A DNA stretch of 64,000 nt from WRGA01 sp031553395. GTDB taxonomy: Bacteria; Bacteroidota; Bacteroidia; Bacteroidales; WRGA01. The stretch is taken from assembly GCA_031553395.1 (NCBI GenBank), contig JAVBLR010000003.1, positions 109,204-173,203 on the forward strand, written 5' to 3'. Positions 1-9,480 of the stretch are shown piece by piece (position 1 is the first letter of the stretch; each line of letters begins with the position of its first letter). A program made the position numbers and the translations under genes. The notes under the pieces are model-generated. The model was given only the letters and a program-made list of their open reading frames with translations. It did not search any database and was not told the origin of the DNA.

Positions 1-1845
1 AACTATGTGCAGAAACAGCGAATTGCCAACTATACGAATATTCCCAAAGGAAAATATGTTTTTCGTGTAAAATCGACCAATAGCGATGGAGTTTGGGTTG
101 AGAACGAACGTCGGCTCGAAATTGAGGTTTTGCCTTCGTTTTGGGAAACAGCATGGGCGTATTTAATTTATCTGCTTCTTTTTTCGTTGTTGATTTTTGT
201 TACTGTCCGTATTTTATTTGTTATTTATCGATTGAAAGATAAAGTTAAATTGGAACATCAGATTTCGGAAATGAAACTTCGTTTTTTTACAAATATATCG
301 CATGAAATCAGGACACCGCTTACAATGATTACTGCGCCTGTCGATTATTTACTAAAGGACAAAGAAACTCCCGAAAAGGTGAAGTCTCAACTTAAATTGA
401 TTGAAACGAATACAAATCGGCTACTCCGCCTGATAAATCAAATATTGGATTTCCGGAAAATGCAACATCATAAATTGAAAATTGAGTTGGTGGAAATCGC
501 TCCGTTTGTGAAAGATGTTTGCAGTAATTTTGATAAAATAGCCATTGACAGGCAAATAGATTTCCAATTTATTAATCAAGTAGAAAATAAAGAAATCTGG
601 ATTGATAAGGATTGTTTGGAAAAGATTGTCTTTAACTTGCTTTCGAATGCATTCAAATATACCTCACCGGGGAAGAAGATTTCAGTTATTATTAGTAAAA
701 ATAATAAAGGTATCTGCATTTATGTAAAAGACGAAGGAAAAGGTATAAGCCTAGAAAAGCAAAAAACACTTTTTACACGTTTTGCCTCTTTCAACGAAGA
801 TAAGAATAATCCAAGTACGGGAATTGGGTTATCTATGGTGAAGGAATTATCCGATAAATTAAAAGCAAGCATTTCGGTCGATAGTTCATTAGGAAAAGGT
901 ACTACTTTTGGTATTTGTCTTCAGGATGGATTGGCTCATTTTGGAGATGATGTTGACGTTGTTATTAAAAATCAAAACCAAACAAGCGATGAAGAACACG
1001 AAGATGTTGTATCAACTATAGGAACAATCGAAGACGAACCGGCAAAAAAGAACGAAAAAGCATCGGTGTTGATTGTTGAAGACGATGAAGATTTGCGATA
1101 TTTTCTTAAGACTGTTTTGGAATCAGATTATAAAATTTATGAATCGCCGGATGGAATTGATGGTCTTGAAAAAGCACTAAAATTTATTCCTGACTTTATT
1201 GTCAGTGATATTATGATGCCCAAAATGGATGGTGTAGAATTGCTTCGAAACTTGAAAGATAATATCAACACCAGTCATATTCCGGTTGTATTACTAACTG
1301 CTAAAACAACGATTGAAAGTAAACTGCAAGGATTGGAATACGGTGCGGATGATTATATCACAAAACCATTCAGTGTCCCTTATTTTCGTGCTCGGATTAA
1401 AAATTTACTTGAGCAAAGAAAACATTTGCAGGAGTTGTATAATTCTAATTTACAGATTGCAAGGAAAGATTATGGACCTCAAATACCTATGGTTACATCA
1501 CAAGATGATCTTTTCATGGAAAGAGTAATTCGGGAAATTGAGAAAAATATGGATAATAGCGATTTCTCAGTTGAAGGTTTGCATAATTCGGTTGGAATAG
1601 GAAAGACCGTATTCTTTAAAAAAATAAAAAGCCTTACAGGATTTTCTCCTATCGAGTTCATCCGTGATATAAAAATGAAGCGTGCGGCTCAATATTTATC
1701 TACAGGAGAATATTCTGTAAAGGAAGTATCTTATATGGTTGGAATTTCCGATTCCGGTTATTTCAGAAAATGCTTTAAACAAAAATATAAGGTAAATCCT
1801 ACGGAATATCAACTGCAACAAAAAGAAAATGGGAGAAAATCCTGA
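1..1845 (+). CDS. Hybrid two-component system regulator (HTCS), C-terminal part, cut by the window edge
   Basis: One-polypeptide sensor and transcription factor of the Bacteroidota HTCS type, usually controlling glycan-use genes. The frame is open to base 1, so the N-terminal periplasmic sensor (typically two-bladed-propeller repeats) lies outside the window; the GTG at 7 is not a real start. Domains in order: end of a Y_Y_Y domain, one membrane segment (about 155-225 nt), HisKA with the phospho-acceptor His in SHEIRTPL (codon 301-303), HATPase with DEGKGI and STGIGLSM boxes, a receiver domain with VEDDED, acceptor Asp in SDIMMPKMDG (codon 1207-1209) and the switch Lys in ITKPF, and a C-terminal AraC-type double helix-turn-helix. 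All catalytic residues needed for phosphotransfer are present. No SusC/SusD pair follows, so its target locus is probably to the left. Confidence 0.93.
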   Translation, partial: NYVQKQRIANYTNIPKGKYVFRVKSTNSDGVWVENERRLEIEVLPSFWETAWAYLIYLLLFSLLIFVTVRILFVIYRLKDKVKLEHQISEMKLRFFTNISHEIRTPLTMITAPVDYLLKDKETPEKVKSQLKLIETNTNRLLRLINQILDFRKMQHHKLKIELVEIAPFVKDVCSNFDKIAIDRQIDFQFINQVENKEIWIDKDCLEKIVFNLLSNAFKYTSPGKKISVIISKNNKGICIYVKDEGKGISLEKQKTLFTRFASFNEDKNNPSTGIGLSMVKELSDKLKASISVDSSLGKGTTFGICLQDGLAHFGDDVDVVIKNQNQTSDEEHEDVVSTIGTIEDEPAKKNEKASVLIVEDDEDLRYFLKTVLESDYKIYESPDGIDGLEKALKFIPDFIVSDIMMPKMDGVELLRNLKDNINTSHIPVVLLTAKTTIESKLQGLEYGADDYITKPFSVPYFRARIKNLLEQRKHLQELYNSNLQIARKDYGPQIPMVTSQDDLFMERVIREIEKNMDNSDFSVEGLHNSVGIGKTVFFKKIKSLTGFSPIEFIRDIKMKRAAQYLSTGEYSVKEVSYMVGISDSGYFRKCFKQKYKVNPTEYQLQQKENGRKS

Positions 1846-1883
1846 GAATATCGTATTGAATTTTTTCGAATTTAATTGTAAAC

Positions 1884-2300
1884 GTGGATAAGCAGATTAT
1901 AGACAAATTGGAACACAGAGGAATAAAACCAACTGCTATGCGTATATTGGTTTTAGAAACCCTGTTGAAACAAGAATATGCAATAACGCTGAGTGATTTG
2001 GAAATGCTGTTTGATAAAGCAGACAGAGTAACATTATTCCGAACATTAAAGACATTTGAAGAACATCGGCTAATTCATCATATCGATGATGGAACCGGAG
2101 CGTTGAAGTATGCTTTGTGTGCAGATGATTGTAATTGTAATCCGGATGATTTGCATATTCATTTTCATTGCACCAAATGCAAGAAAACGTATTGTATGCC
2201 GAATACAGGCATTCCAGAAATTCAATTACCTGTGAGGTTTCAGGCTGAAGAAATAAATATTGTAATTAAAGGACTTTGTGAGAAATGTGCTGAGTTTTGA
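1884..2300 (+). CDS. Fur-family transcriptional regulator
   Basis: 138-residue repressor of the Fur/Zur/PerR superfamily, starting at GTG 1884, 38 nt after the HTCS stop and in the same direction, so it may be co-transcribed. The N-terminal winged helix is recognisable (GIKPTAMRILVLETLL, then RVTLFRTLKTFEEHRLIHHI). The C-terminal part has the metal-binding histidine cluster HIHFHC, a CxxC in HCTKC and a second CxxC in CEKC near the C-terminus, which fits a structural zinc site. Which metal or signal it senses cannot be told from sequence; in Bacteroidota short members of this kind are often annotated simply as transcriptional repressor. Its operator was not identified here. Confidence 0.85.
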   Translation: MDKQIIDKLEHRGIKPTAMRILVLETLLKQEYAITLSDLEMLFDKADRVTLFRTLKTFEEHRLIHHIDDGTGALKYALCADDCNCNPDDLHIHFHCTKCKKTYCMPNTGIPEIQLPVRFQAEEINIVIKGLCEKCAEF

Positions 2301-2332
2301 TCTAAGACTATATTGGTAATTAGGGAATTCTA

Positions 2333-3733
2333 TTAATATGCATTTTCTTCCCCACTTATTGCATTAACTACAGTTGTAAGTATAATTTTTATATCCAATA
2401 ATATCGACCAGTTTTCAATATACCATACATCCCGTTCTACACGTCCTTCCATTTGGTCTAATGTGTTGGTTTCACCTCGGTATCCCGTAACTTGCGCCCA
2501 TCCGGTAATACCTGGCTTTACCATGTGACGGAACATATATTTATCAATTAATTGGGAATACTCTTCCGTATGTTTTGTCATGTGTGGGCGTGGACCGACT
2601 ACCGACATATCTCCTTTTATCACATTGATAAATTGAGGCATTTCATCTAGACTCGTTTTTCTTAAAAAAGCTCCAACCTTAGTAATACGAGCATCTCCCT
2701 TGGTTGCTTGAAGTTTATCAGCATCTTTATTTACTGACATGCTTCTGAATTTGTAACAAACAAAATCTTCACCTTTTAATCCCGTTCGTTCTTGCTTAAA
2801 GAAAATCGGACCGGGAGATGATAGTTTTATTAATGGTACTAAAATTAAAAACAGAGGCGGATAAATAATAACAACAACTCCAAGTGCAAAGACAATATCC
2901 AATACTCTTTTGACTGTTCGGTTACCCCTTTTAGCTAAAGGTTCCGAACTAAATTTTAATAAAGGTATATTGTCTAGAAATAATAAATCAATTTTTCTTT
3001 TTAGAATACGGCTAAAATCAGGAACGACAAAGAAATTTATCATATTTATCCGTGCAAAACGGATAAGAGGAGTGAAATTTTGTCCTGTTGTGATAGGTAA
3101 TGTATAATAAATTTCATCAATTCTATTCTCTTGACTATATGTAGGTAAATCTTGCAAGGTACCTAAATAATTAGGCAAATTTACTTTCGAATCTTTATTG
3201 TTGTCAAAAAAACCTAAGACTTTGAATCCGGAAGATACATCTCCTTTCATTTCCTCATATAATTGTTTTGCAACTTCCCCGGTTCCAATGATTACGACAT
3301 TAATAAAGTTTCCACCTTTTTTTCGGTAAGTTTTTAAAATTAAACGCATTGATACTCGCCAGCCAATTAATAGCAAACACATGAGCGCAGAGAAAATCAA
3401 ACTAACCCATCGGGATACACCAATTATATTTAATAGAGCGAAACAGCTATTGACGAGAATGTAATGAAGGAGGACAATGTAGAAGGCGTTTTTTACAATT
3501 TTTTCAACACCGACAACCCTGTCAACTAATTTAACTCCAAATATTGATACAGACACAGCATAACATAAGTTCGTTACTATCCAAATAGCTTTGACATTGT
3601 AGGCAACATCTGTTGAAAAATAGTTTTTAAAGATAAAATATACAGCAATCAAGAGTAGATTCAGTAACACGAAGTCACCGACTTTTACTCCAAAAGAAAT
3701 AAACGGACCTAACCCTCTCTTAATTTTAGACAT
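2333..3733 (-). CDS. Undecaprenyl-phosphate sugar phosphotransferase (WcaJ/polyprenyl glycosylphosphotransferase type)
   Basis: 466-residue inner-membrane enzyme that transfers a sugar-1-phosphate from a UDP-sugar to undecaprenyl phosphate, the first step of exopolysaccharide or capsule repeat-unit synthesis. It has several N-terminal membrane segments, a central Rossmann-like CoA-binding region (VVIIGTGEVAKQLYEEM), one more membrane helix, and a complete C-terminal bacterial sugar transferase domain (KFRSM, SLDEMPQFINVIKGDMS, VGPRP, KPGITGWAQV, RGET). Length and order match the WcaJ/PssY group. Its start overlaps the stop of the upstream glycosyltransferase by 8 nt, indicating one transcript and a shared polysaccharide pathway. 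Glucose is the commonest substrate of the family; the actual sugar is inferred only. Confidence 0.92.
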   Translation of the reverse strand: MSKIKRGLGPFISFGVKVGDFVLLNLLLIAVYFIFKNYFSTDVAYNVKAIWIVTNLCYAVSVSIFGVKLVDRVVGVEKIVKNAFYIVLLHYILVNSCFALLNIIGVSRWVSLIFSALMCLLLIGWRVSMRLILKTYRKKGGNFINVVIIGTGEVAKQLYEEMKGDVSSGFKVLGFFDNNKDSKVNLPNYLGTLQDLPTYSQENRIDEIYYTLPITTGQNFTPLIRFARINMINFFVVPDFSRILKRKIDLLFLDNIPLLKFSSEPLAKRGNRTVKRVLDIVFALGVVVIIYPPLFLILVPLIKLSSPGPIFFKQERTGLKGEDFVCYKFRSMSVNKDADKLQATKGDARITKVGAFLRKTSLDEMPQFINVIKGDMSVVGPRPHMTKHTEEYSQLIDKYMFRHMVKPGITGWAQVTGYRGETNTLDQMEGRVERDVWYIENWSILLDIKIILTTVVNAISGEENAY

Positions 3734-4826
3734 ACGGGAATTCTTTTTTATAAACAGATAAAGTTTGGGATGCTATCTTATCCCAATTATACAAATCCAA
3801 AGAGTATGGAACATCTCTTTTTTCTTCTGATAATTTTTCCATTAACTTTTGAGATAATTCTTCCCTGTTTCCAGTTTTAAAATAATCTTTTGCCGGAAGA
3901 TTTACCGCTAAATTGGCAGGAATGTCACTAACTAATGTATCCAAACTAAAGCTCATAGCTTCCAACAAACAAATAGGCAATCCTTCATGGAAAGATGGTA
4001 ATACAAATAATCGGGCATTTGTATAAATCTGATTTAATTTTTCTCCTGTGATGAAACCAGGCAGAACTGTTCCTTTTTCTTTTGCTAAGGCTTCCAATTT
4101 TCGTGTGTATTCAGTTTCGTGCAAGGCTCCACCTGCAATAACTAATTTGTATTCTTTAGCTAAAGGCAATTTTGAAAAAACGTCTATTAAAATGTCGAAT
4201 CCTTTTTCTTCAACGAATCTTCCTACAGTTAAAATGTATTTATCTTTTTTAAGCCCTAATCGTTCTATATAATCAGTTTGCTGAGATTTAACAGGAATAT
4301 TAACGCCATTAAATATCAACGTAGCGTCTGTTCTATTGTATCTTATTTTTAGAATATTATTAATAACTTCAGAAATAACAATAATGCTATTAGCATATTT
4401 AGCACCCATGTATTCGCCAGCCTTAAGTGCCGTTTTTGCAAGTTTTCCCCACTTTTGGCGATTGTAATCCGGTCCATGATGAGTCATTACAACTTTTAAT
4501 CCTAATAACCGAGCAAAAGGAATCATTAGAGCCGGCCCAATAGCATGAACATGCAAAATATCTGCTTTTTCTCTCCAAGCATAACATACAGCTAAAAAAG
4601 TGTGAGTAATAGCTTCCAAACTTTTTCTTTTTGGAGCAAAAATATCCTTGAGTTTTACACCTTTATAACTTGTCACTTTATTATCAGACGTAACATAACA
4701 AGACCTACGCACAACAGTTACATCACATCCCATTTTTACTAAACGAGGATAAAGTTCTTCGCAATGAGTTTCCACACCTCCTTGTATCTTCGGTATTCCT
4801 CTTGTTCCAATAACTATAATCTTCAT
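3726..4826 (-). CDS. Family 4 glycosyltransferase
   Basis: 366-residue GT-B glycosyltransferase. It starts with MKIIVIGTRGIP and GGVETHCEELYP, the signature of the GT4 subgroup with an N-terminal DUF1972-like region, and contains the donor-binding EX7E motif in the segment SFHEGLPICLLEAMS. There are no membrane segments, so it is a peripheral cytoplasmic enzyme. It is translationally coupled with the initiating sugar transferase (8 nt overlap) and would add a later sugar to the lipid-linked repeat unit. It is the first gene of this two-gene unit; a -7 element lies about 150 nt upstream. Donor and acceptor sugars are unknown. The rest of a polysaccharide cluster (flippase, polymerase) is absent, so this is a small satellite locus. 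Confidence 0.9.
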   Translation of the reverse strand: MKIIVIGTRGIPKIQGGVETHCEELYPRLVKMGCDVTVVRRSCYVTSDNKVTSYKGVKLKDIFAPKRKSLEAITHTFLAVCYAWREKADILHVHAIGPALMIPFARLLGLKVVMTHHGPDYNRQKWGKLAKTALKAGEYMGAKYANSIIVISEVINNILKIRYNRTDATLIFNGVNIPVKSQQTDYIERLGLKKDKYILTVGRFVEEKGFDILIDVFSKLPLAKEYKLVIAGGALHETEYTRKLEALAKEKGTVLPGFITGEKLNQIYTNARLFVLPSFHEGLPICLLEAMSFSLDTLVSDIPANLAVNLPAKDYFKTGNREELSQKLMEKLSEEKRDVPYSLDLYNWDKIASQTLSVYKKEFPYV

Positions 4827-5524
4827 TCAGTAATTAATCTTTTTATCAAAATTCTGATAATTAATGATTTAAATCGTATTTGTATGGTTTTATGAAACAA
4901 ATATAAATAAATATAATACATTAACCAAAAGAGTCTTTTAAATCCTTAATTTGGGTTTTTAAATTTAAGTTGCAAAAGTAGTAATTTATTGTTGTTATGT
5001 TTCTATGAAAATTCTTAAAATGTAGATACTTTTATCATAAGGATAATTTATCGGCCTTGTTAAGGTTGCTATTTACCATGAATTAATTAAATTCGAAAAT
5101 AAGCATAGATTCACGTTTTATTATAGTGGTTTTTATTGGTTGCCTGTGATAAACTATTGTGAGTGATTACATCCCCTTATGATAATGTAATATTATGTAA
5201 TTTTAACAAATGAAAATGTATAATTATTTTGTTTTTTATTTCTTATTATCAGTTGTTTATGTATTAAGTGTGAAAAATGTCATAATAATATAAAAATGTA
5301 TGAATTATTTCTGTTTTTATAGTCAATGATAAGTTTATTAAAACATTAAAGTGTAAAATATATTTTAATCTAATCTATGTGTTAAATTTATATTTTTAAA
5401 AATTCACATATATTATGCTATATAACATAGTACTTGCAAAGAGGATATATTGTTAATTTACTACCTTTACAGGCATTTTATCCAATCTTAATCCTTTTTA
5501 TTAACATGAAAAACAAATTGTAAT
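4827..5524. other. Long non-coding AT-rich divergent intergenic region
   Basis: About 700 nt between the minus-strand glycosyltransferase and galM, with no open frame that looks coding. It is very AT-rich. On the minus strand it holds a perfect -7 element at 4973-4980 and an imperfect palindrome at 4844-4860 (minus reading ttatcagaatttt...gata) that is shared with other intergenic sites. On the plus strand the best promoter-like match near galM is TACCTTTA at 5462-5469 without a well-spaced -33 box. I see no RNA gene or riboswitch consensus, but a small RNA cannot be excluded. Confidence 0.6.
4973..4980 (-). promoter_or_regulatory. -7 element for the glycosyltransferase operon
   Basis: Minus-strand TACTTTTG matches the Bacteroidota -7 consensus TAnnTTTG at all fixed positions. 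No good -33 box was found at the right distance. Transcription would start near 4967, giving a leader of about 140 nt. Confidence 0.35.
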
Positions 5525-6601
5525 ATGAATTTAAATTCAAACATGTTATCCGGCTTAAATAAATTAGATTTTCAGAAGTTAGTTGATGGAAAACAAACAG
5601 ATTTATTTGTATTGAAAAACACCTCAGGAATGGAGGTTTGCATCACTAATTACGGTGCAAAAATCGTATCGGTAATGGTTCCCGACAAAAACAAGAAAAT
5701 GGTTGATGTTGTATTGGGACATCCTTCCATTGATGAATATTTAACTTCTCAAGAACCTTATTTCGGAGCTATTTGTGGTCGTACAGGAAATCGTATAGCA
5801 AAAGGCAAATTTACCTTAGATGGCAATGAATATACATTAGCGATCAACAATGGACCTAATAACTTGCATGGTGGATTAAAAGGTTTCAATGCTGTTGTTT
5901 GGGATGCTAAACAAATTAATAATCAAACCATTCAATTAACGTATTTGTCGAAAGATGGAGAAGAAGGGTTTCCCGGAAATCTTACCACGATTCTTACCTA
6001 CACATTAGCAGATGATAATGCCATAGAAATTGACTACAAGGCAACTACCGATAAGCCTACTATCATCAACCTTACAAATCATTCTTATTTTAATCTTTCC
6101 GGAGCTGGAGATTCGTATATTGGAGATCATTTATTGACAATTAATGCTGATACATACCTTCCAACCGATGATACGGCAATTCCTTACGGTAAGCCCGAAA
6201 AAGTAAAAGGAACTCCGATGGATTTTAGTACTCCACATGAAATAGGTGCCCGCATAGAAGAAAATTTTCAACAATTGATTTTTGGAAAAGGGTATGACCA
6301 TACCTATATTTTGAATAAAGAAAAAGATGAACTTTCACTTTGCTCAACGGCAGTTTCTCCAAAAACAAATATTGTAATGGAAACGTACACAACAGAACCC
6401 GGAGTACAATTATACACAGGAAACTGGATGACTGGCGAATTTGCGGCAAAAGAAGGAAAACATTATCCGATGCGTTCTGCATTTTGCCTGGAAACACAAC
6501 ATTTTCCCGACAGCATTAATAAACCGGAATATCCATCTGTGATCCTTCGTCCGGGAGAAACTTTCGAATCAAAGACTATTTATAAATTTTCTGTCAAATA
6601 A
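5525..6601 (+). CDS. galM: Aldose 1-epimerase (mutarotase)
   Basis: 358-residue cytoplasmic enzyme that interconverts the alpha and beta anomers of galactose and glucose, supplying alpha-D-galactose to galactokinase. Family motifs are clear: FGAICGRTGNRIAKGKF, NNGPNNLHGG, the catalytic-histidine segment NLTNHSYFNL, GYDHTYIL, and near the C-terminus FCLETQHFPDSIN containing the active-site Glu. No signal peptide is present although some Bacteroidota paralogues are secreted, so this one acts inside the cell. It opens a galM-transporter-galK cluster, with the sugar transporter starting 41 nt downstream. The start at 5525 follows AT-rich sequence without a Shine-Dalgarno site; the in-frame ATG at 5543 is an alternative. 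Confidence 0.95.
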   Translation: MNLNSNMLSGLNKLDFQKLVDGKQTDLFVLKNTSGMEVCITNYGAKIVSVMVPDKNKKMVDVVLGHPSIDEYLTSQEPYFGAICGRTGNRIAKGKFTLDGNEYTLAINNGPNNLHGGLKGFNAVVWDAKQINNQTIQLTYLSKDGEEGFPGNLTTILTYTLADDNAIEIDYKATTDKPTIINLTNHSYFNLSGAGDSYIGDHLLTINADTYLPTDDTAIPYGKPEKVKGTPMDFSTPHEIGARIEENFQQLIFGKGYDHTYILNKEKDELSLCSTAVSPKTNIVMETYTTEPGVQLYTGNWMTGEFAAKEGKHYPMRSAFCLETQHFPDSINKPEYPSVILRPGETFESKTIYKFSVK

Positions 6602-6642
6602 TTCATAATCCAATATCAATTTTAAAAAATAACATTTTTATC

Positions 6643-8100
6643 ATGGAACAGAAACAAAAAAGTTACGCATTGCCTATTGCAATGATGTTCGCTCTTTTCT
6701 TTATGATTGCTTTTGTTACAGGGTTACCCAGTCCGATGGGGGTAATTGTGGCAAAGCAATTTGGAGCTTCCAATTTTGAATCCCAACTTGGATTCTTTGC
6801 AAATTTCTTAGCTTATGCCTTTATGGGAATTCCTGCAGGGTTAATGCTAAAAAAGATTGGTTACAAAAAAACGGCTTTAGCAGCAATTGTTGTAGGCTTT
6901 GTTGGAGTAGGTGTACAATACCTTTCCGGAGCTGTTGGTAGTTTTTCCGTTTATTTAACAGGTGCTTTTATCTCTGGATTCTCTATGTGTATGTTGAATA
7001 CAGTAGTAAATCCAATGTTAAACACACTTGGAGGCGAAGGAAAAAAAGGAAATCAATTATTGCAATTCGGAGGTTCTATCAATTCAATCGCAGCGACTAT
7101 CACTCCAATGCTTGTTGGATATTTGATGGGAGCAGAAGCCGGACGTACCATTGAAAAAGCCAATCCGGCATTATTTTTGGCGATGGGTATTTTTGCATTG
7201 GCATTTATCGTTCTTTCATTTGTGAAAATTCCGGAACCTCATGTTGAAGTGGAAAAAAAGGATACTCCAAAAATAAAAGACAAATACAGTCCTCTTTCAT
7301 TCCGTCACTTTGTTTTAGGTATAATTGCGATTTTTGTATACGTAGGTGTTGAAATTGGTATCCCAAGTACAGCAAACTTATACATGACAACTTTTACAGA
7401 AGAAACAGCTATTCAGAAAATAGACGAATACAATAAGCAACAAGCGGATGCAGATTATCTTGCTTCATTAAAAACTGTGGATGATGCCAATAAGGAAACA
7501 AAGGGTTACGCACCGAAAGTTATCGATAAGAGTTCGTATGAAAAAGCGGTAAAAGTAAAAGAAGGAAAGCTTAATCCGGGATTAGGCATCGATGCAGGAA
7601 TAGCAGGATTTATCGTTGGTATTTATTGGTTCTTAATGTTAGTAGGCCGTTTACTTGGTGGTGCGCTTGGAGCGAAATTCTCCAGTAGAAGCATGATGAT
7701 TTTTGTTTCAACATTAGGATGTATTCTTTTATTGTTGGCAATATTTATCGATCCGAAAGCAAGCACTATTAATATTTCGGGATTGGTCGGAGGTTCAGGT
7801 GTTGTAAATGTTCCTATCAATATTATTTTTATTATTCTTTGTGGATTGTGTACATCGGTAATGTGGGGCGGAATATTTAACCTTGCAGTCGAAGGATTAG
7901 GAAAATATGTAGCTGCAGCATCCGGTATTTTCATGGTAATGGTGTGTGGTGGAGGTATCGTTCCTTTGATTCAAGGATTTGTTGCCGATAATGCAGGATA
8001 TCTAACCAGTTACTGGGTAATGTTTATTTGCGTGGCATATATGTTATATTATGCAGTGATTGGATGCAAGAATGTAAATAAAGACATTCCTGTTAATTAA
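6643..8100 (+). CDS. Glucose/galactose-type MFS transporter (FHS family)
   Basis: 485-residue inner-membrane major facilitator of the fucose-galactose-glucose:H+ symporter group, expected to import galactose or glucose. About 12 hydrophobic helices can be traced. The first loop carries the MFS-like motif GLMLKKIGYKKT, and TM4-5 hold NTVVNPMLNTLGG and FGGSINSIAATITP as in FHS sugar porters. An unusually long hydrophilic stretch of about 65 residues (roughly 245-310, with DEYNKQQADADY and KGYAPKVIDKSSYEKAV) separates two membrane helices in the second half. The gene sits between galM and galK, supporting galactose as substrate. FHS proteins also carry fucose or glucose, so the exact sugar is inferred. 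Confidence 0.9.
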   Translation: MEQKQKSYALPIAMMFALFFMIAFVTGLPSPMGVIVAKQFGASNFESQLGFFANFLAYAFMGIPAGLMLKKIGYKKTALAAIVVGFVGVGVQYLSGAVGSFSVYLTGAFISGFSMCMLNTVVNPMLNTLGGEGKKGNQLLQFGGSINSIAATITPMLVGYLMGAEAGRTIEKANPALFLAMGIFALAFIVLSFVKIPEPHVEVEKKDTPKIKDKYSPLSFRHFVLGIIAIFVYVGVEIGIPSTANLYMTTFTEETAIQKIDEYNKQQADADYLASLKTVDDANKETKGYAPKVIDKSSYEKAVKVKEGKLNPGLGIDAGIAGFIVGIYWFLMLVGRLLGGALGAKFSSRSMMIFVSTLGCILLLLAIFIDPKASTINISGLVGGSGVVNVPINIIFIILCGLCTSVMWGGIFNLAVEGLGKYVAAASGIFMVMVCGGGIVPLIQGFVADNAGYLTSYWVMFICVAYMLYYAVIGCKNVNKDIPVN

Positions 8101-8115
8101 TCTTATAGCAATTAT

Positions 8116-8150
8116 CTTCGCGCAATTATTGCAATTAGTTGTGCGAAGTT
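8116..8150 (+). terminator. Weak intra-operon hairpin after the sugar transporter
   Basis: cttcgcgcaa (8116-8125) pairs with ttgtgcgaag (8139-8148) with one G-U pair across a 13-nt loop, followed by ttta. It lies 15 nt after the transporter stop and could attenuate transcription into galK or stabilise the upstream message. Confidence 0.4.
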
Positions 8151-8254
8151 TAATGAAATTAAAACTTATAACTTAATACTTAACTATTATTAAACCCATT
8201 TGAATCTCTCGTCTTGTTCTCTTTGAGGAATTCAAAACAAACTAAAAAAATAAC

Positions 8255-9403
8255 ATGGATATTTACGAAATTCGAAAAAAATTCAGAGAATTATTTAAAA
8301 CAGAAGGTGTTGTTTATGCATCTCCCGGCCGTATTAATTTAATTGGCGAACATACTGATTACAATGGTGGTTTCGTTCTTCCCGGCGCTATCGATAAAGG
8401 TATGGTAGCTGAAATTAAGCCGAATAATACTGATAGAATCCGTGCTTTCTCAATGGATTATGATGAAATGTGCGAATTTGGAATGAGTGAAAAAGACCTT
8501 CCTGAAAAAGGTTGGGCAAAATACATTTTTGGTGTTGTTCGTGAGATGGAAAAAAGAGGATACAAAGTAAGTGGCTTTGATGCTGTTTTTGCCGGTGATG
8601 TTCCTCTTGGTGCTGGATTGTCATCCTCTGCAGCTCTCGAAAGCACTTTTGCATTTGCATTGAATGATATTTTTTATTTGAATATTGATAAATTCGAATT
8701 GGCAAAAATAGGTCAATCTACAGAACACAATTATGTTGGTGTTAAGTGTGGTATTATGGACCAGTTTGTATCTTTATTCGGTAAAAAAGGCCATTTGATT
8801 AAGTTGGATTGCCGCTCACTGGAATACGAATATGAACCATTCGATCCAAAAGGTTACAAAATGGTTTTAATTGATTCGGTTGTAAAGCATGAATTGGCTT
8901 CTTCTGCTTATAACAAAAGACGTGAATCGTGTGAAAGAGCGGTTGCTGCTATTCAAAAAAATCATCCGAATGTAGAATTACTTCGTGATGCAAATATGAA
9001 TATGCTTAAAGAAGTAAAAAGTGTTATTTCGGAAGAAGATTACATGCGTGCTGAATATGTAATTGAAGAAATTCAACGTTTATTGGACGCTTGTGATGCC
9101 TTGAAGAAAGGTGATTATGAAACCGTTGGGCAAAAAATGTACGAAACACATCATGGCATGAGCAAATTATATGAAGTAAGTTGTGAAGAACTTGATTTCT
9201 TGAATGATTGTGCTAAGAAAAACGGTGTTACCGGTTCTCGCGTAATGGGAGGCGGATTTGGCGGTTGTACTATCAACATGGTGAAAGAAGAATTGTATGA
9301 TGCGTTTATTGCAGATGCTGTTTCCTCATTCAAAGCAAAATTCGGAAAAGAACCTAAAATTTATGATGTTGTTATCAGTGACGGAGCAAGAAGAATCGCT
9401 TAA
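8255..9403 (+). CDS. galK: Galactokinase
   Basis: 382-residue GHMP kinase that phosphorylates alpha-D-galactose to galactose 1-phosphate, the first committed step of the Leloir pathway. It has the galactokinase signature GRINLIGEHTDYNGGFVLP near the N-terminus, the ATP-binding PLGAGLSSSAALE motif, the catalytic Asp region CGIMDQFVSLFG, and the C-terminal GHMP motif VMGGGFGGCTI. The length is typical. It follows the FHS transporter by 154 nt and ends before a strong terminator. galT and galE are not in this window and must be elsewhere. Confidence is very high. Confidence 0.97.
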   Translation: MDIYEIRKKFRELFKTEGVVYASPGRINLIGEHTDYNGGFVLPGAIDKGMVAEIKPNNTDRIRAFSMDYDEMCEFGMSEKDLPEKGWAKYIFGVVREMEKRGYKVSGFDAVFAGDVPLGAGLSSSAALESTFAFALNDIFYLNIDKFELAKIGQSTEHNYVGVKCGIMDQFVSLFGKKGHLIKLDCRSLEYEYEPFDPKGYKMVLIDSVVKHELASSAYNKRRESCERAVAAIQKNHPNVELLRDANMNMLKEVKSVISEEDYMRAEYVIEEIQRLLDACDALKKGDYETVGQKMYETHHGMSKLYEVSCEELDFLNDCAKKNGVTGSRVMGGGFGGCTINMVKEELYDAFIADAVSSFKAKFGKEPKIYDVVISDGARRIA

Positions 9404-9426
9404 TTACAGAAACAATTTAAAAATAG

Positions 9427-9463
9427 AAAACTGCTGAAGGTTTATCCTGTCAGCAGTTTTTTG
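9427..9463 (+). terminator. Rho-independent terminator after galK
   Basis: A perfect 11-bp stem, aaaactgctga (9427-9437) with tcagcagtttt (9450-9460), extended by an agg/cct pairing in the loop and followed by more T. Because the stem is A-rich on one side and T-rich on the other it can also stop the convergent mutL transcript arriving from the right. Confidence 0.88.
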
Positions 9464-9480
9464 TTATTCTAATAGTTGGT

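Noticed and set aside
1..4826. A polysaccharide-utilisation locus started by the HTCS
   Set aside because: No SusC, SusD or glycoside hydrolase gene lies next to the regulator; the following genes are a Fur-type repressor and two biosynthetic sugar transferases.
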